64,000 nucleotides of DNA from JAMXLO01 sp963791495 (GTDB taxonomy: Bacteria; Pseudomonadota; Alphaproteobacteria; Acetobacterales; Acetobacteraceae): positions 146,401 through 210,400 of the forward strand of contig CAWBST010000016.1 in assembly GCA_963791495.1 (NCBI GenBank), in the 5' to 3' direction. The notes under the pieces were generated by a model that worked only from the letters and a program-made list of their open reading frames with translations, had not been told where the DNA came from and searched no databases. How positions within the stretch are numbered: the first letter of the stretch is position 1; each line of letters starts with the position of its first letter. Below, piece after piece: positions 33,285 to 42,173 of the stretch. The translations under genes were made by a program, and so were the position numbers.

Positions 33285-33347
33285 CGGCTGCCCGCCGGCG
33301 TCGGCGGGGAGATTGACGGCACGCGCGGGTTTCTGCGACCTAGGGTC

Positions 33348-34286
33348 GTGTCGTACCGGCAAAAGCACCTACTGGCGATCGAGGGCCTTTACCCGCCCGA
33401 GATCGGCCACATGCTCGACTTGGCGGAGAGCTACGTGCTGCTCAACCGTTCGGGCAAGACGCAGCGCGACCTGTTGCGCGGGCGGACCCTGATCAATCTG
33501 TTCTTCGAGGATTCCACCCGCACGCGCACCAGCTTCGAGTTGGCGGGCAAGCGGCTGGGAGCGGACGTAATCAATATGTCGGTCTCGACCTCCTCGGTGA
33601 ACAAGGGTGAGACGCTTCTGGACACCGCGGCGACGCTGAACGCTATGCACTGCGACCTCTTGGTCGTTCGTCACGATCAGTCGGGCGCACCCAATCTCCT
33701 GGCGCAGAAGGTCGATGCCGCGGTGATCAACGCCGGCGACGGCACGCACGAGCATCCGACGCAGGCGCTACTGGACGCGCTGACCATTCGCCGGCGCAAG
33801 GGGCGACTCGAGGGGCTGACGGTGGCGATCTGCGGCGACGTGCTCCACTCGCGCGTGGCGCGATCGAACATCCATCTGCTGACGACAATGGGCAGCCGCG
33901 TGCGCGTTGTGGGGCCGCCGACGCTGATGCCGGCCGAGGCGGAGCGCCTAGGAGTGGAGGTGTTTCATGACATGGAGCACGGCCTTGCCGGCGCCGATAT
34001 CGTGATGATGCTGCGGCTGCAGCGCGAACGGATGCAGAGCGGCCTGGTGCCGAGTGCGCGCGAGTACTTCCGGTTCTTCGGCCTAGACGCGGCGAAGCTC
34101 GCAGCGGCCAGGCCGGATGCCCTGGTGATGCATCCCGGGCCGATGAATCGCGGCGTGGAGATCGACAGCGCCGTCGCGGACGACCCGCAACGTAGCGTGA
34201 TCCGCGAGCAGGTCGAGATGGGTGTGGCGGTCCGCATGGCGGTGCTGGACACGCTGTCGCGCGGACACGGCCGGAATGAGCTGTAG
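33348..34286 (+). CDS. pyrB: Aspartate carbamoyltransferase, catalytic chain
   Basis: Catalyses the first committed step of pyrimidine synthesis, carbamoyl phosphate plus aspartate to carbamoyl aspartate. The protein has 312 residues with the carbamoyl-phosphate site FFEDSTRTRTSFE, later HPTQALLDALT, and LRLQRERM near the aspartate-binding loop. The start is GTG 33348 (MSYRQKHLLAIEGLYPP). There is no regulatory-chain gene nearby; the dihydroorotase-like protein encoded next is the usual structural partner in this arrangement. The frame is intact. Confidence 0.95.
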   Translation: MSYRQKHLLAIEGLYPPEIGHMLDLAESYVLLNRSGKTQRDLLRGRTLINLFFEDSTRTRTSFELAGKRLGADVINMSVSTSSVNKGETLLDTAATLNAMHCDLLVVRHDQSGAPNLLAQKVDAAVINAGDGTHEHPTQALLDALTIRRRKGRLEGLTVAICGDVLHSRVARSNIHLLTTMGSRVRVVGPPTLMPAEAERLGVEVFHDMEHGLAGADIVMMLRLQRERMQSGLVPSAREYFRFFGLDAAKLAAARPDALVMHPGPMNRGVEIDSAVADDPQRSVIREQVEMGVAVRMAVLDTLSRGHGRNEL

Positions 34287-34304
34287 TCGCCCGCCAGAAT
34301 ACTT

Positions 34305-34339
34305 CCCCTCCCCTTGCGGGAGGGGGTTGGGGGGAGGGG
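34305..34339. repeat. GC-rich palindromic intergenic repeat, copy 1
   Basis: A C-rich arm (CCCCTCCCC), TTGCGGG and a G-rich arm (AGGGGGTTGGGGGGAGGGG) form a hairpin-prone unit between pyrB and pyrC. The same unit occurs twice, in opposite orientation, at 40131-40220. Such units are common dispersed repeats in high-GC alphaproteobacteria. Confidence 0.8.
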
Positions 34340-34343
34340 CAGT

Positions 34344-35636
34344 TTGCCGGAGCGCCGACCGCTGACCGACACGATCTTCACCTCAGTTCGCCTGCTGGAT
34401 CCCGCCTCGAGTTTGGACCAACAGGGTGACCTCCTGGTCCGCGACGGCCTGATCACCGATTTCGGCAGCGGACTGGGCCAGCCGGATGGTGCGGTCGTGG
34501 TTGCCGAGGCTGATGCTATTCTGTGTCCGGGCCTCGTTGATATGCGCGCGGCTTTAGGGGAACCCGGCTACGGGTACCGCGAAACCATAGCTTCTGCGGC
34601 GGAGGCCGCCGCCGCCGGGGGCATCACCACCCTCGCCGCCCTGCCCGATACACTGCCCGCGATAGACGACCCCGCTCTGGTGTACCTGTTGCGAACCCGT
34701 GGCGAGGAAACAGGCAGTCTGACTATTCTCCCGTATGGCGCGGTTACCTCTAGCTGCAGGGGTGAGGAGCTTGCAGAGTTCGGCCTGCTGGCCGAAGCCG
34801 GCGCGATTGCCTTCACCGACGGCAGCCGGGCAATCGGTTCGACGCAACTGATGCGGCTTGCCCTCTCATATGCCCGTGGGTTCGGTATGCGGATCGTGCA
34901 GCATCCCGAAGACCCATCGCTCGCCGCCGACGGCGCCGCCACAGAGGGTGAACTGGCCACCAGGCTCGGCCTGCCCGGGATTCCCGCGGCAGCCGAGGCG
35001 ATCCTCGTCGCCCGCGACATCCGGCTGGCAGAACTGACAGGCGGCGCGGTTCATTTTTCCCATGTATCCACCGCCGCCGCGCTGCGGCTGATCCGTCAGG
35101 CGAAGGCTGACGGTCTAGCTGTGACGTGCGATACCGCACCGCCCTATTTCGACCTCAACGAAACCGCCATCGGAGACTTTCGCACCTATGCGAAACTCTC
35201 GCCGCCGCTGCGCAAGGAAGCGGATCGGCTGGCAGTGGTGGCAGCGCTCGCGGACGGCACCATCGATGCGATCGCGTCCGACCACCAACCGCGCGATGCC
35301 GACGATAAGCGCCAGCCGTTTGCCCAGGCGACACCTGGGGGTGCCGGACTTGCCACGCTGCTCGGCGTGACGCTGGCACAGGTGCACAAGGGTGCTCTGT
35401 CAATGGCCCAGGCGATTGATCTGCTGACGGCACGGCCAGCGACCCTGCTGCGGACCGACGCGGGGCGCTTGGCCAAAGGCCGGTCGGCGGACCTTTGTCT
35501 GTTCCATCCCAACCGAATCTGGCAGGTGGAAGCCGGACGTCTCCCCGGCAAGGCGCAGAACACACCATTCGACGGACGCGCACTGGAGGGAGTGGTCTTG
35601 GGAACCTGGAAGGCCGGCCGACGGGTGTTCGGCTAG
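34344..35636 (+). CDS. pyrC: Dihydroorotase-like protein, probably inactive (PyrC'/PyrX type)
   Basis: Amidohydrolase-fold protein of about 430 residues of the class I dihydroorotase family. Active enzymes carry HxH after PGLVDM (usually DMHVHLREPG); here the sequence is PGLVDMRAALGEPG, so both metal-binding His are gone, and the DHxPH motif is SDHQPRD. Other ligands remain (AFTDGS, QHPED, HFSHVST, SDH). Inactive dihydroorotases that stabilise the aspartate carbamoyltransferase are known beside pyrB in Pseudomonas, which this fits. No ATG or GTG precedes the conserved DTIFTSVRLLDP; TTG 34344 or CTG 34362 (GGAG nine bases before) must be used. A true pyrC should exist elsewhere in the genome. 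Confidence 0.85.
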   Translation: MPERRPLTDTIFTSVRLLDPASSLDQQGDLLVRDGLITDFGSGLGQPDGAVVVAEADAILCPGLVDMRAALGEPGYGYRETIASAAEAAAAGGITTLAALPDTLPAIDDPALVYLLRTRGEETGSLTILPYGAVTSSCRGEELAEFGLLAEAGAIAFTDGSRAIGSTQLMRLALSYARGFGMRIVQHPEDPSLAADGAATEGELATRLGLPGIPAAAEAILVARDIRLAELTGGAVHFSHVSTAAALRLIRQAKADGLAVTCDTAPPYFDLNETAIGDFRTYAKLSPPLRKEADRLAVVAALADGTIDAIASDHQPRDADDKRQPFAQATPGGAGLATLLGVTLAQVHKGALSMAQAIDLLTARPATLLRTDAGRLAKGRSADLCLFHPNRIWQVEAGRLPGKAQNTPFDGRALEGVVLGTWKAGRRVFG

Positions 35637-36221
35637 ATGCCATCCCCAGTATTCGCGCTGCTTGGTTATCTGCTCGGGTCGATCCCGTTTGGCCTGATCC
35701 TGACGCGTCTGGCCGGCCTGGGCGACATCCGCCGAATTGGCTCAGGCAATATCGGCGCCACAAATGTGCTGCGCACGGGCAACAAAGGCTTGGCTGCCGT
35801 GACCCTGCTGCTGGATGGCGCAAAGGGTGCGGCCGCCGTCCTGATCGCCGTCTGGCTCGGAGGCCGGGATGCTATCGCCTGGGCCGGCATCGGGGCGGTC
35901 CTTGGCCACGCCTTCCCGGTCTGGCTCGGGTTCCGGGGGGGCAAGGCCGTCGCTACTTCCTACGGCGTGCTGATTGCCGCCGCTTGGCCGGTCGGGATCT
36001 TTGCCGGAGCCATCTGGCTGGTGATGGCGGCGCTCAGCCGCATCTCCTCCCTCGCGGCGCTCGCATCGTTCGCGCTGGCCCCGATCATTGCGGCCATCCT
36101 TGCCGATGTGACCGTCGTTAAGCTTGCGTTGGCGATCGCCGTGCTGGTGTTCGCCCGTCATCACACGAACATCCGCCGCCTGATAGCAGGCACCGAGCCA
36201 CGCATTGGTCAGAAAGCATGA
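35637..36221 (+). CDS. plsY: Glycerol-3-phosphate acyltransferase, acyl-phosphate dependent
   Basis: Inner-membrane protein of 194 residues that transfers an acyl group from acyl phosphate to glycerol 3-phosphate, the first step of phospholipid synthesis. Family motifs are GSIPFGLILTRL, SGNIGATNVLRTG and GHAFPVWLGFRGGKAVAT. Its ATG follows the dihydroorotase-like stop directly. Its partner PlsX, which makes acyl phosphate, is encoded at 59-60 kb. The stop overlaps the likely dprA ATG. Confidence 0.95.
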   Translation: MPSPVFALLGYLLGSIPFGLILTRLAGLGDIRRIGSGNIGATNVLRTGNKGLAAVTLLLDGAKGAAAVLIAVWLGGRDAIAWAGIGAVLGHAFPVWLGFRGGKAVATSYGVLIAAAWPVGIFAGAIWLVMAALSRISSLAALASFALAPIIAAILADVTVVKLALAIAVLVFARHHTNIRRLIAGTEPRIGQKA

Positions 36222-37380
36222 GCCACAACACCCGAGCCCAGCCGACGCGATAGACCGGCTGCGGCTCGCGCGCACCGAGGGCGTCGGCCCGGTCGGCTAT
36301 CGTCGGCTGCTGGCCCGCTACGGATCGGCCGCGGCCGCGCTCGATGTGCTGCCAGGCCTGGCTCGTGCCGGGGGCCGTCCGTCACCGCCCGCCTGCCCTT
36401 CATCGGACGATGCCGCGCGTGAACTGCACGCCCTCGATCGGCTCGGCGCGAGCATGATCTTTGCTGGCGAAGCCGGCTATCCGCCCTTGCTGGCCATGCT
36501 GGACGATGCACCCGCCATCCTCTCCGTGCTTGGCAATCAGGCGCTCTTGGCGGACCGGGCAGTTGCGTTGGTGGGCGGACGCAACGCCTCGGCCAATGGT
36601 CAGCGCATGGCAGAGAGCCTTGCCGCCGAACTGGCGCACTCTTTGCTGATCGTCTCCGGCCTTGCCCGGGGGATCGACGCCGCAGCGCATACCGGCGCGC
36701 TACAGACCGGGCGCACTATCGCGGTGGTAGCCGGCGGCCTCGACGTCCCCTACCCGCCCGAGCACGCCGATTTGCAACGGCGGATCGCCGAGACCGGCGC
36801 CGTGATAACCGAGGCCTCCCTCGGCACCACGCCCCAGGCGCGCCACTTCCCGCGGCGGAACCGGATCATCGCCGGCCTCGCCCTTGGCGTCGTGGTGGTG
36901 GAGGCGGCGCTGCGGTCCGGCAGCCTGATCACCGCCCGTCTCGCTCAGGAGGCAGGCCGCGAACTGTTCGCCGTCCCCGGATCGCCGCTCGACCCGCGCT
37001 CACGGGGCGCCAATGACCTGATCCGCCAGGGTGCCCACCTCACGGAGACGGCGCAAGACGTGCTGGACAACCTTCCCGACCACCCTTCCCGTGAGGGACT
37101 GGCCCGAGTCCCGCTCTTCGCACGCAACCCCTTCCAGGGGCTCGCCGAGCCACCGCCGGACTGGGAGGAGCCTGCCGAGACCGCCGAAGACCTAGTGAAA
37201 GCACGGCGGCAAGTCATTGATCTCCTTGGTAGTTCTCCAACAGCCGTTGACGATGTCGTACGGCGCTGCCAGTTCTCTGCGGCTGCGGTCATGGCGGTAC
37301 TGCTGGAGTTGGAGCTTGCCGGCCGGATAGAAACGCTGCCGGGGAGCCGGGTGGCACTGCTGCCGGACACCGCATTTTAG
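36218..37380 (+). CDS. dprA: DNA-processing protein DprA, apparent one-base deletion near the start
   Basis: DprA loads RecA on incoming single-stranded DNA during transformation. The Rossmann core is clear: VALVGGRNASANGQRMAE, IVSGLARGIDAAAHTGAL, TIAVVAGGLDVPYPPEH, FPRRNRIIAGLA, VVVEAALRSGSLITAR and VPGSPLDPRSRGANDLI, then a winged-helix tail. The natural start appears to be ATG 36218, overlapping the plsY stop, but that frame ends after eleven codons. Adding one C to CCC at 36231-36233 gives MSHNTPSPADAIDRLRL, the typical N-terminus, and joins the main frame. Without that correction only a TTG at 36205, inside plsY, is available. The rest is intact. Confidence 0.9.
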
Positions 37381-37396
37381 GTTGCCAAGGACCAGT

Positions 37397-40120
37397 ATGT
37401 CAGACGTCGTCGTCGTCGAATCCCCAGCCAAGGCCAAGACCATCAACCGCTATCTCGGTGGCGGCTACACGGTCTTGGCCAGCCTGGGCCACGTGCGCGA
37501 TCTGCCGCCGAAGGATGGCTCGGTGCGCCCCGAGCAGGACTTTGCGATGGACTGGCAGTCCGATCAGCGCGGCGAAAAGCAGGTCGGCGCCATCGCCAAG
37601 GCGCTGAAGGGCGCCAGCACGCTCTATCTCGCCACCGACCCCGATCGCGAGGGCGAGGCGATCTCCTGGCACGTCAGGGCGATGTTGGCCGACAAGAAGG
37701 CGCTCAAGGGCGTCAAGGTCCGCCGCATCACGTTCAATGAGATCACACGCAGTGCTGTCCGCGCCGCGATGGCGGCCCCACGCGATCTCGATCAGCCGCT
37801 GATCGAGGCCTACTTGGCCCGCCGCGCACTCGACTATCTGGTTGGGTTCACCCTCTCGCCAGTGCTCTGGCGCAAGTTGCCTGGCAGCCGGTCGGCTGGT
37901 CGTGTGCAGTCGGTCGCACTGCGGCTGGTTTGCGAACGCGAGGCCGAAATCGAGGCGTTCCGTGCCCGCGAATACTGGACGGTGGAGGCCGACTTCACCA
38001 CTCCGGGCGGCGCCCCGTTCACTGCGCGGCTGACCCACCTCGAAGGCAAGAAGCTTGAGCAGTTCGACCTGCCGAACGAGGAGCAGGGGCTGCGCGCGAA
38101 GCGGCTGGTCGAGGCCGGCCGGTTCCATGTCGGCGTGGTGGAAAAGAAGCGCGTCCGGCGCCACCCTTACGCCCCGTTCACCACCTCGACGTTGCAGCAG
38201 GAGGCATCGCGCAAGCTGGGCTTCGGTGCGCAGCAGACCATGCGACTGGCGCAGCAGCTCTACGAGGGTGTGGAGCTCGACGGCGAAACGGTCGGCCTGA
38301 TCACGTATATGCGGACTGACGGCGTGCAGATGGCACGCGAAGCGATCGCTGCGATCCGCGACCATGTCGGCGCCACCTATGGCAGCAATTACCTGCCATC
38401 GGCACCGCGCGAGTACCAGAGTCGCATCAAGAACGCCCAGGAGGCGCACGAGGCAATTCGCCCGACCGATGTCTCGCACACGCCCGACAGCGTGGCGCGA
38501 TTCCTCTCGAACGATCAGCGCCGGCTGTATGAGCTGATCTGGAAGCGGGCGGTGGCGTCGCAGATGCAGTCTGCCGAGCTCGATCAAGTCAGCGTCGACG
38601 TGACTGACGGCAAGGGCACCACGCTGCGCGCTACCGGTTCGGTCATCGCGTTCGATGGATTCCTCAAGCTGTATCGCGAGGACACCGACGACGCGGCCGA
38701 GGAGGAGGACAGCCGCATGCTGCCGCCGATGGCGGAGCGCGATCCGCTCGGCCTCGGCGACGTGACAGCGACGCAGCACTTCACCCAACCGCCGCCGCGC
38801 TATTCGGAGGCAAGCCTGGTGAAGAAGATGGAGGAGCTCGGCATCGGCCGACCTTCCACCTACGCGTCTATCCTGTCTGTGCTGCAGGACCGCAAATATG
38901 TCCGATTAGAGAAACGGCGCTTCATCCCGGAGGACAGGGGACGGTTGGTCACCGCCTTCCTGGTGAGCTTTTTCGAGCATTACGTCGATACCGGCTTCAC
39001 CGCCTCGATGGAGGAGAAGCTCGATGACATCGCCGGCGGCAATGTCGAATGGCGGGCGATGCTGCGTGCGTTCTGGGAAGAGTTCTCGCACGCCGTCTAT
39101 CAGACGAAGGACCTCAAGATCAGCGACGTGATTGCCGCTCTGGACGAGGACCTTGGGCCGCACTTCTTTCCGACGCGCGAGGACGGCAGCGATGCCCGCG
39201 CCTGTCCCGCCTGTGGCAATGGGAGGCTGGGCCTGAAGCTGGGTCGATACGGCAGCTTCATCGGCTGTTCGAATTATCCGAACTGTCAGTACACGCGGCG
39301 GCTGGCGATCGAGAACGGCGACGACCAGGGGGAGACACTGAAGGAGGGCATGCGTGTCCTTGGCCAGCACCCCGACAGTGGTGAGGAGATCACCGTTCGC
39401 CGCGGCCCTTACGGCTTGTATGTGCAGCAGGGCGAGAACGGCGAGACCAACGGAAAGAAGTCGAAGCCGCGTCGGACCGCGTTGCCACGAGGGATGGATG
39501 GCGAGCAGATCACCCTGGAGCAGGCGCTCGGTCTTCTGTCATTGCCGCGGGTCATTGGCATTCATCCCGAAACCAGCGAAGCGATCGAGGCGGGCATCGG
39601 CCGGTTCGGTCCTTATGTGCGCATGGGCGCGGTCTTTGGCTCGCTCGATCGCGACGATGACGTGCTGGCGATCGGCATCAACCGCGCAGTGGACCTGATC
39701 GCGCGTAAGATGGCTAGCGTGCGAACCCTTGGACCGCACCCGGCGAATCAGGAATTGGTAGCGGTGCGCAAGGGCCGCTTCGGTCCTTATGTCCAGCACG
39801 GTAAGATGGTGGCCAACCTGGCGCGTGGCGTGATGATGGACGAGATCACACTGGACGAGGCAGTGGCGCTGCTGAAGGAGAAGGGCAAGCAACTCCGCCC
39901 GCGAGGCGCGGCCGGGCGGCGCGGACGCGGTGCAGCAGCGACGAAGCCCGAGGCCGCCGCACCCGAACCAAGGGCGCCGGCATCGCGCAAGGCCAAGCCC
40001 GCCGCCAAGCGGCGCGGCACAAAAGCCAAGCGCGCCACACCGAAGAAGGCGGTCGCGAAGGCGCCGGCGAAGAAGAAGGCGGCGGCGCGCGCTCGGAAGC
40101 CAACAGCACCACGGAGATAA
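37397..40120 (+). CDS. topA: DNA topoisomerase I
   Basis: Type IA topoisomerase of about 907 residues that relaxes negative supercoils. The Toprim domain is at the N-terminus (VVVESPAKAKTI, DPDREGEAISWHV), and the catalytic Tyr is in GLITYMRTDGVQ. A single four-Cys zinc ribbon (CPACGNGRLG and CSNYPNC) is followed by two or three zinc-less repeats (ITVRRGPYGLYVQ, GRFGPYVRMG, GRFGPYVQHG) and a tail of about 60 residues of almost only Ala, Lys, Arg and Pro, as usual in alphaproteobacteria. ATG 37397 follows AAGGA by seven bases. The frame is intact. Confidence 0.96.
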   Translation: MSDVVVVESPAKAKTINRYLGGGYTVLASLGHVRDLPPKDGSVRPEQDFAMDWQSDQRGEKQVGAIAKALKGASTLYLATDPDREGEAISWHVRAMLADKKALKGVKVRRITFNEITRSAVRAAMAAPRDLDQPLIEAYLARRALDYLVGFTLSPVLWRKLPGSRSAGRVQSVALRLVCEREAEIEAFRAREYWTVEADFTTPGGAPFTARLTHLEGKKLEQFDLPNEEQGLRAKRLVEAGRFHVGVVEKKRVRRHPYAPFTTSTLQQEASRKLGFGAQQTMRLAQQLYEGVELDGETVGLITYMRTDGVQMAREAIAAIRDHVGATYGSNYLPSAPREYQSRIKNAQEAHEAIRPTDVSHTPDSVARFLSNDQRRLYELIWKRAVASQMQSAELDQVSVDVTDGKGTTLRATGSVIAFDGFLKLYREDTDDAAEEEDSRMLPPMAERDPLGLGDVTATQHFTQPPPRYSEASLVKKMEELGIGRPSTYASILSVLQDRKYVRLEKRRFIPEDRGRLVTAFLVSFFEHYVDTGFTASMEEKLDDIAGGNVEWRAMLRAFWEEFSHAVYQTKDLKISDVIAALDEDLGPHFFPTREDGSDARACPACGNGRLGLKLGRYGSFIGCSNYPNCQYTRRLAIENGDDQGETLKEGMRVLGQHPDSGEEITVRRGPYGLYVQQGENGETNGKKSKPRRTALPRGMDGEQITLEQALGLLSLPRVIGIHPETSEAIEAGIGRFGPYVRMGAVFGSLDRDDDVLAIGINRAVDLIARKMASVRTLGPHPANQELVAVRKGRFGPYVQHGKMVANLARGVMMDEITLDEAVALLKEKGKQLRPRGAAGRRGRGAAATKPEAAAPEPRAPASRKAKPAAKRRGTKAKRATPKKAVAKAPAKKKAAARARKPTAPRR

Positions 40121-40121
40121 C

Positions 40122-42173
40122 CTGAGAGGTCCCCTCCCCCCGCCCCCCTCCCGCAAGGGGAGGGGGAGGAGCGCCAATACTCCCCCTCCCCTTGCGGGAG
40201 GGGGACGGGGGGAGGGGGCGGTACCAAGGCGTTCGCCTGAACCCACCGTCATCGTCGTCATCACCGGCACCGACACAGACGGCGACGCAATCGCCCGGCC
40301 TGCCACCTGGACCTCCGCGGACGGCCCACCACCGGTAATCTTCATGGCGCCTGAGCAGCGCGGCCGACCGGCACTGGCTCCCGGCGAGCGCGTACTGGCA
40401 CGCCTAAAGCCGGCCGGCCCGGGCCGCTATGAGGGCCGCACGGTCCGCCGCCTTTCGGGGGCACCAGTCCGTGTCCTCGGCATTTATCGGCACGGCCGCA
40501 TCGTCCCGACCGACCGGCGTGCGAAGGCGGAATGGGTTGTTCCGCCTGGTGAAGAGGGCGGTGCCAACCCGGGCGAGATCGTGCTCGCAGAACCGTTGCC
40601 GCACGACCGCCTGGGCCTGAAGCCAGCCCGCATCATCGAGCGCCTCGGTGCGATGGGCGACGCCCGCTCAGTCAGCCTGATCGCTATCCATACGCACGAC
40701 ATCCCACAGGAATTTCCCTCCGCCGCGCTGGACGAGGCCGAACGCGCAGACGCCACGCCGCTTGGCCGGCGCACCGACCTGCGTGACGTCCCGCTGGTCA
40801 CCGTCGACGGTGAGGACGCGCGCGACTTCGACGACGCCGTGTTCGCCGAACCCGACGGAGCGGGCTTCCGCCTGATCGTCGCGATCGCCGACGTCGCGCA
40901 CTACGTCCGCCCGGGGTCGGTGCTGGACCATGCGGCGCGGACGCGCGGCAACAGTGTCTACTTCCCGGACCGTGTCGTGCCGATGCTGCCCGAGGCGTTG
41001 TCCAACGGTTGGTGCAGCTTACGGCCGAAGGAGGACCGCGGCTGCCTGTTCGTCGAACTCCATATCGACGGGCACGGTCGCAAGACCGCCCAACGCTTCG
41101 GCCGCGGCCTGATGCGCAGCGCAGCACGCCTTACCTATGACGGCGTTCAGCGGGCCCGCGACACCGGCGATGACCGATACGCGCATCTGTTTGCGGCATA
41201 CCGCGCCCTGCTGGCCGCCCGCACGGCGCGCGGCACGCTCGATCTCGACCTGCCGGAGCGCCGGATCGCACTCGACAGCGATGGTGCTGTGCGCGACGTC
41301 GCGCCGCGGCCGCGTCTCGACAGCCACCGTCTGATCGAGGAATTCATGGTCCTCGCCAATGTCGCCGCCGCGGAGGAACTCGAGCGGCGTCATCAACCGG
41401 CGATGTACCGCATCCACGCCCCACCATCCGACGAAAAGCTTGCATCGCTCCGCGACTTCCTGCACGGGTTCGGTATCTCGCTGCCACCCGGCGATAAGGT
41501 GCATCCGCGCGATCTCGACCGTGTGCTGCGCCGCGTCGAGGGCACGCCGGAAGCTCCGCTGGTCAACGAGGTCATGCTGCGCAGCCAATCGCAGGCGGAA
41601 TACAGTCCCGACAACATCGGCCATTTCGGCCTTGCCCTGCCGCGCTATGCGCATTTCACCAGCCCGATCCGCCGCTACGCCGATCTTCTGGTGCATCGCG
41701 CGCTGATCCGCGGCCTGCGGCTGGGTGACGGTGCACTCGCCGCGGACGAGGCCGCACGCTTCCCTGATACGGCGCTGCACATCACGTCGACCGAGCGCCG
41801 GGCGCAACTCGCCGAGCGCGACGCAATCGACCGTTACCTGGCTGCGTACATGGTGGACAAAGTTGGAGCGAATTTCGCTGCACGAATTTCCGGTGTGACG
41901 CGATTCGGACTTTTCGTCACAGTCGTCGAGAGCGGTGCAAGCGGGCTCGTGCCCGTGCGCTCGCTGCCGGACGATTTCTGGCAGCACGATGAAAGGGAGC
42001 AGACCCTGACAGGACGTCGGACCCGCCTCGCGTTTCGCCTGGCTCTGGAGGTCGACGTCCGGCTCGCGGAAGCGAGTCCGGTCACTGGCGGCCTCGTGTT
42101 CCACATTCTGCAAGGCGTGCCAGATGGCCGCCGCGGCCGACAGCAGAAGGGGGTGCGATCCAGACCCAGGTGA
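40122..42173 (+). CDS. rnr: Ribonuclease R, N-terminally truncated
   Basis: 3'-5' exoribonuclease of the RNB family. Recognisable sequence starts at TVIVVITGTDTDGDA near 40239 and covers the cold-shock domain, the RNB catalytic domain with four Asp in VDGEDARDFDDAVFAE, YFPDRVVPMLPEALSN, HFTSPIRRYADLLVHR and an S1 domain (ARISGVTRFGLFVTVVESG). The usual N-terminal helix-turn-helix region (about 80 residues) is missing; in its place lies the GC-rich repeat pair 40131-40220. In-frame starts after topA are only CTG 40122 and ATG 40344, the latter cutting into the first domain; an ATG at 39930 would overlap topA by 190 bases. The true start is therefore unresolved. Confidence 0.85.
   Translation: MRGPLPPPPSRKGRGRSANTPPPLAGGGRGEGAVPRRSPEPTVIVVITGTDTDGDAIARPATWTSADGPPPVIFMAPEQRGRPALAPGERVLARLKPAGPGRYEGRTVRRLSGAPVRVLGIYRHGRIVPTDRRAKAEWVVPPGEEGGANPGEIVLAEPLPHDRLGLKPARIIERLGAMGDARSVSLIAIHTHDIPQEFPSAALDEAERADATPLGRRTDLRDVPLVTVDGEDARDFDDAVFAEPDGAGFRLIVAIADVAHYVRPGSVLDHAARTRGNSVYFPDRVVPMLPEALSNGWCSLRPKEDRGCLFVELHIDGHGRKTAQRFGRGLMRSAARLTYDGVQRARDTGDDRYAHLFAAYRALLAARTARGTLDLDLPERRIALDSDGAVRDVAPRPRLDSHRLIEEFMVLANVAAAEELERRHQPAMYRIHAPPSDEKLASLRDFLHGFGISLPPGDKVHPRDLDRVLRRVEGTPEAPLVNEVMLRSQSQAEYSPDNIGHFGLALPRYAHFTSPIRRYADLLVHRALIRGLRLGDGALAADEAARFPDTALHITSTERRAQLAERDAIDRYLAAYMVDKVGANFAARISGVTRFGLFVTVVESGASGLVPVRSLPDDFWQHDEREQTLTGRRTRLAFRLALEVDVRLAEASPVTGGLVFHILQGVPDGRRGRQQKGVRSRPR
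40131..40220. repeat. Inverted pair of GC-rich palindromic repeats
   Basis: Two copies of the unit seen at 34305-34339 in opposite orientation: about 40131-40170 (ending CCCGCAAGGGGAGGGGGAGG) and 40181-40220 (starting TCCCCCTCCCCTTGCGGGAG). Together they can form one long hairpin between topA and rnr, exactly where the 5' end of rnr would be expected. Confidence 0.85.

Noticed and set aside
39930..40121. ATG 39930 as start of rnr
   Set aside because: Would overlap topA by 190 bases in its Lys/Ala-rich tail; the resulting Pro/Arg-rich N-terminus is a shadow of topA and of the GC-rich repeat.
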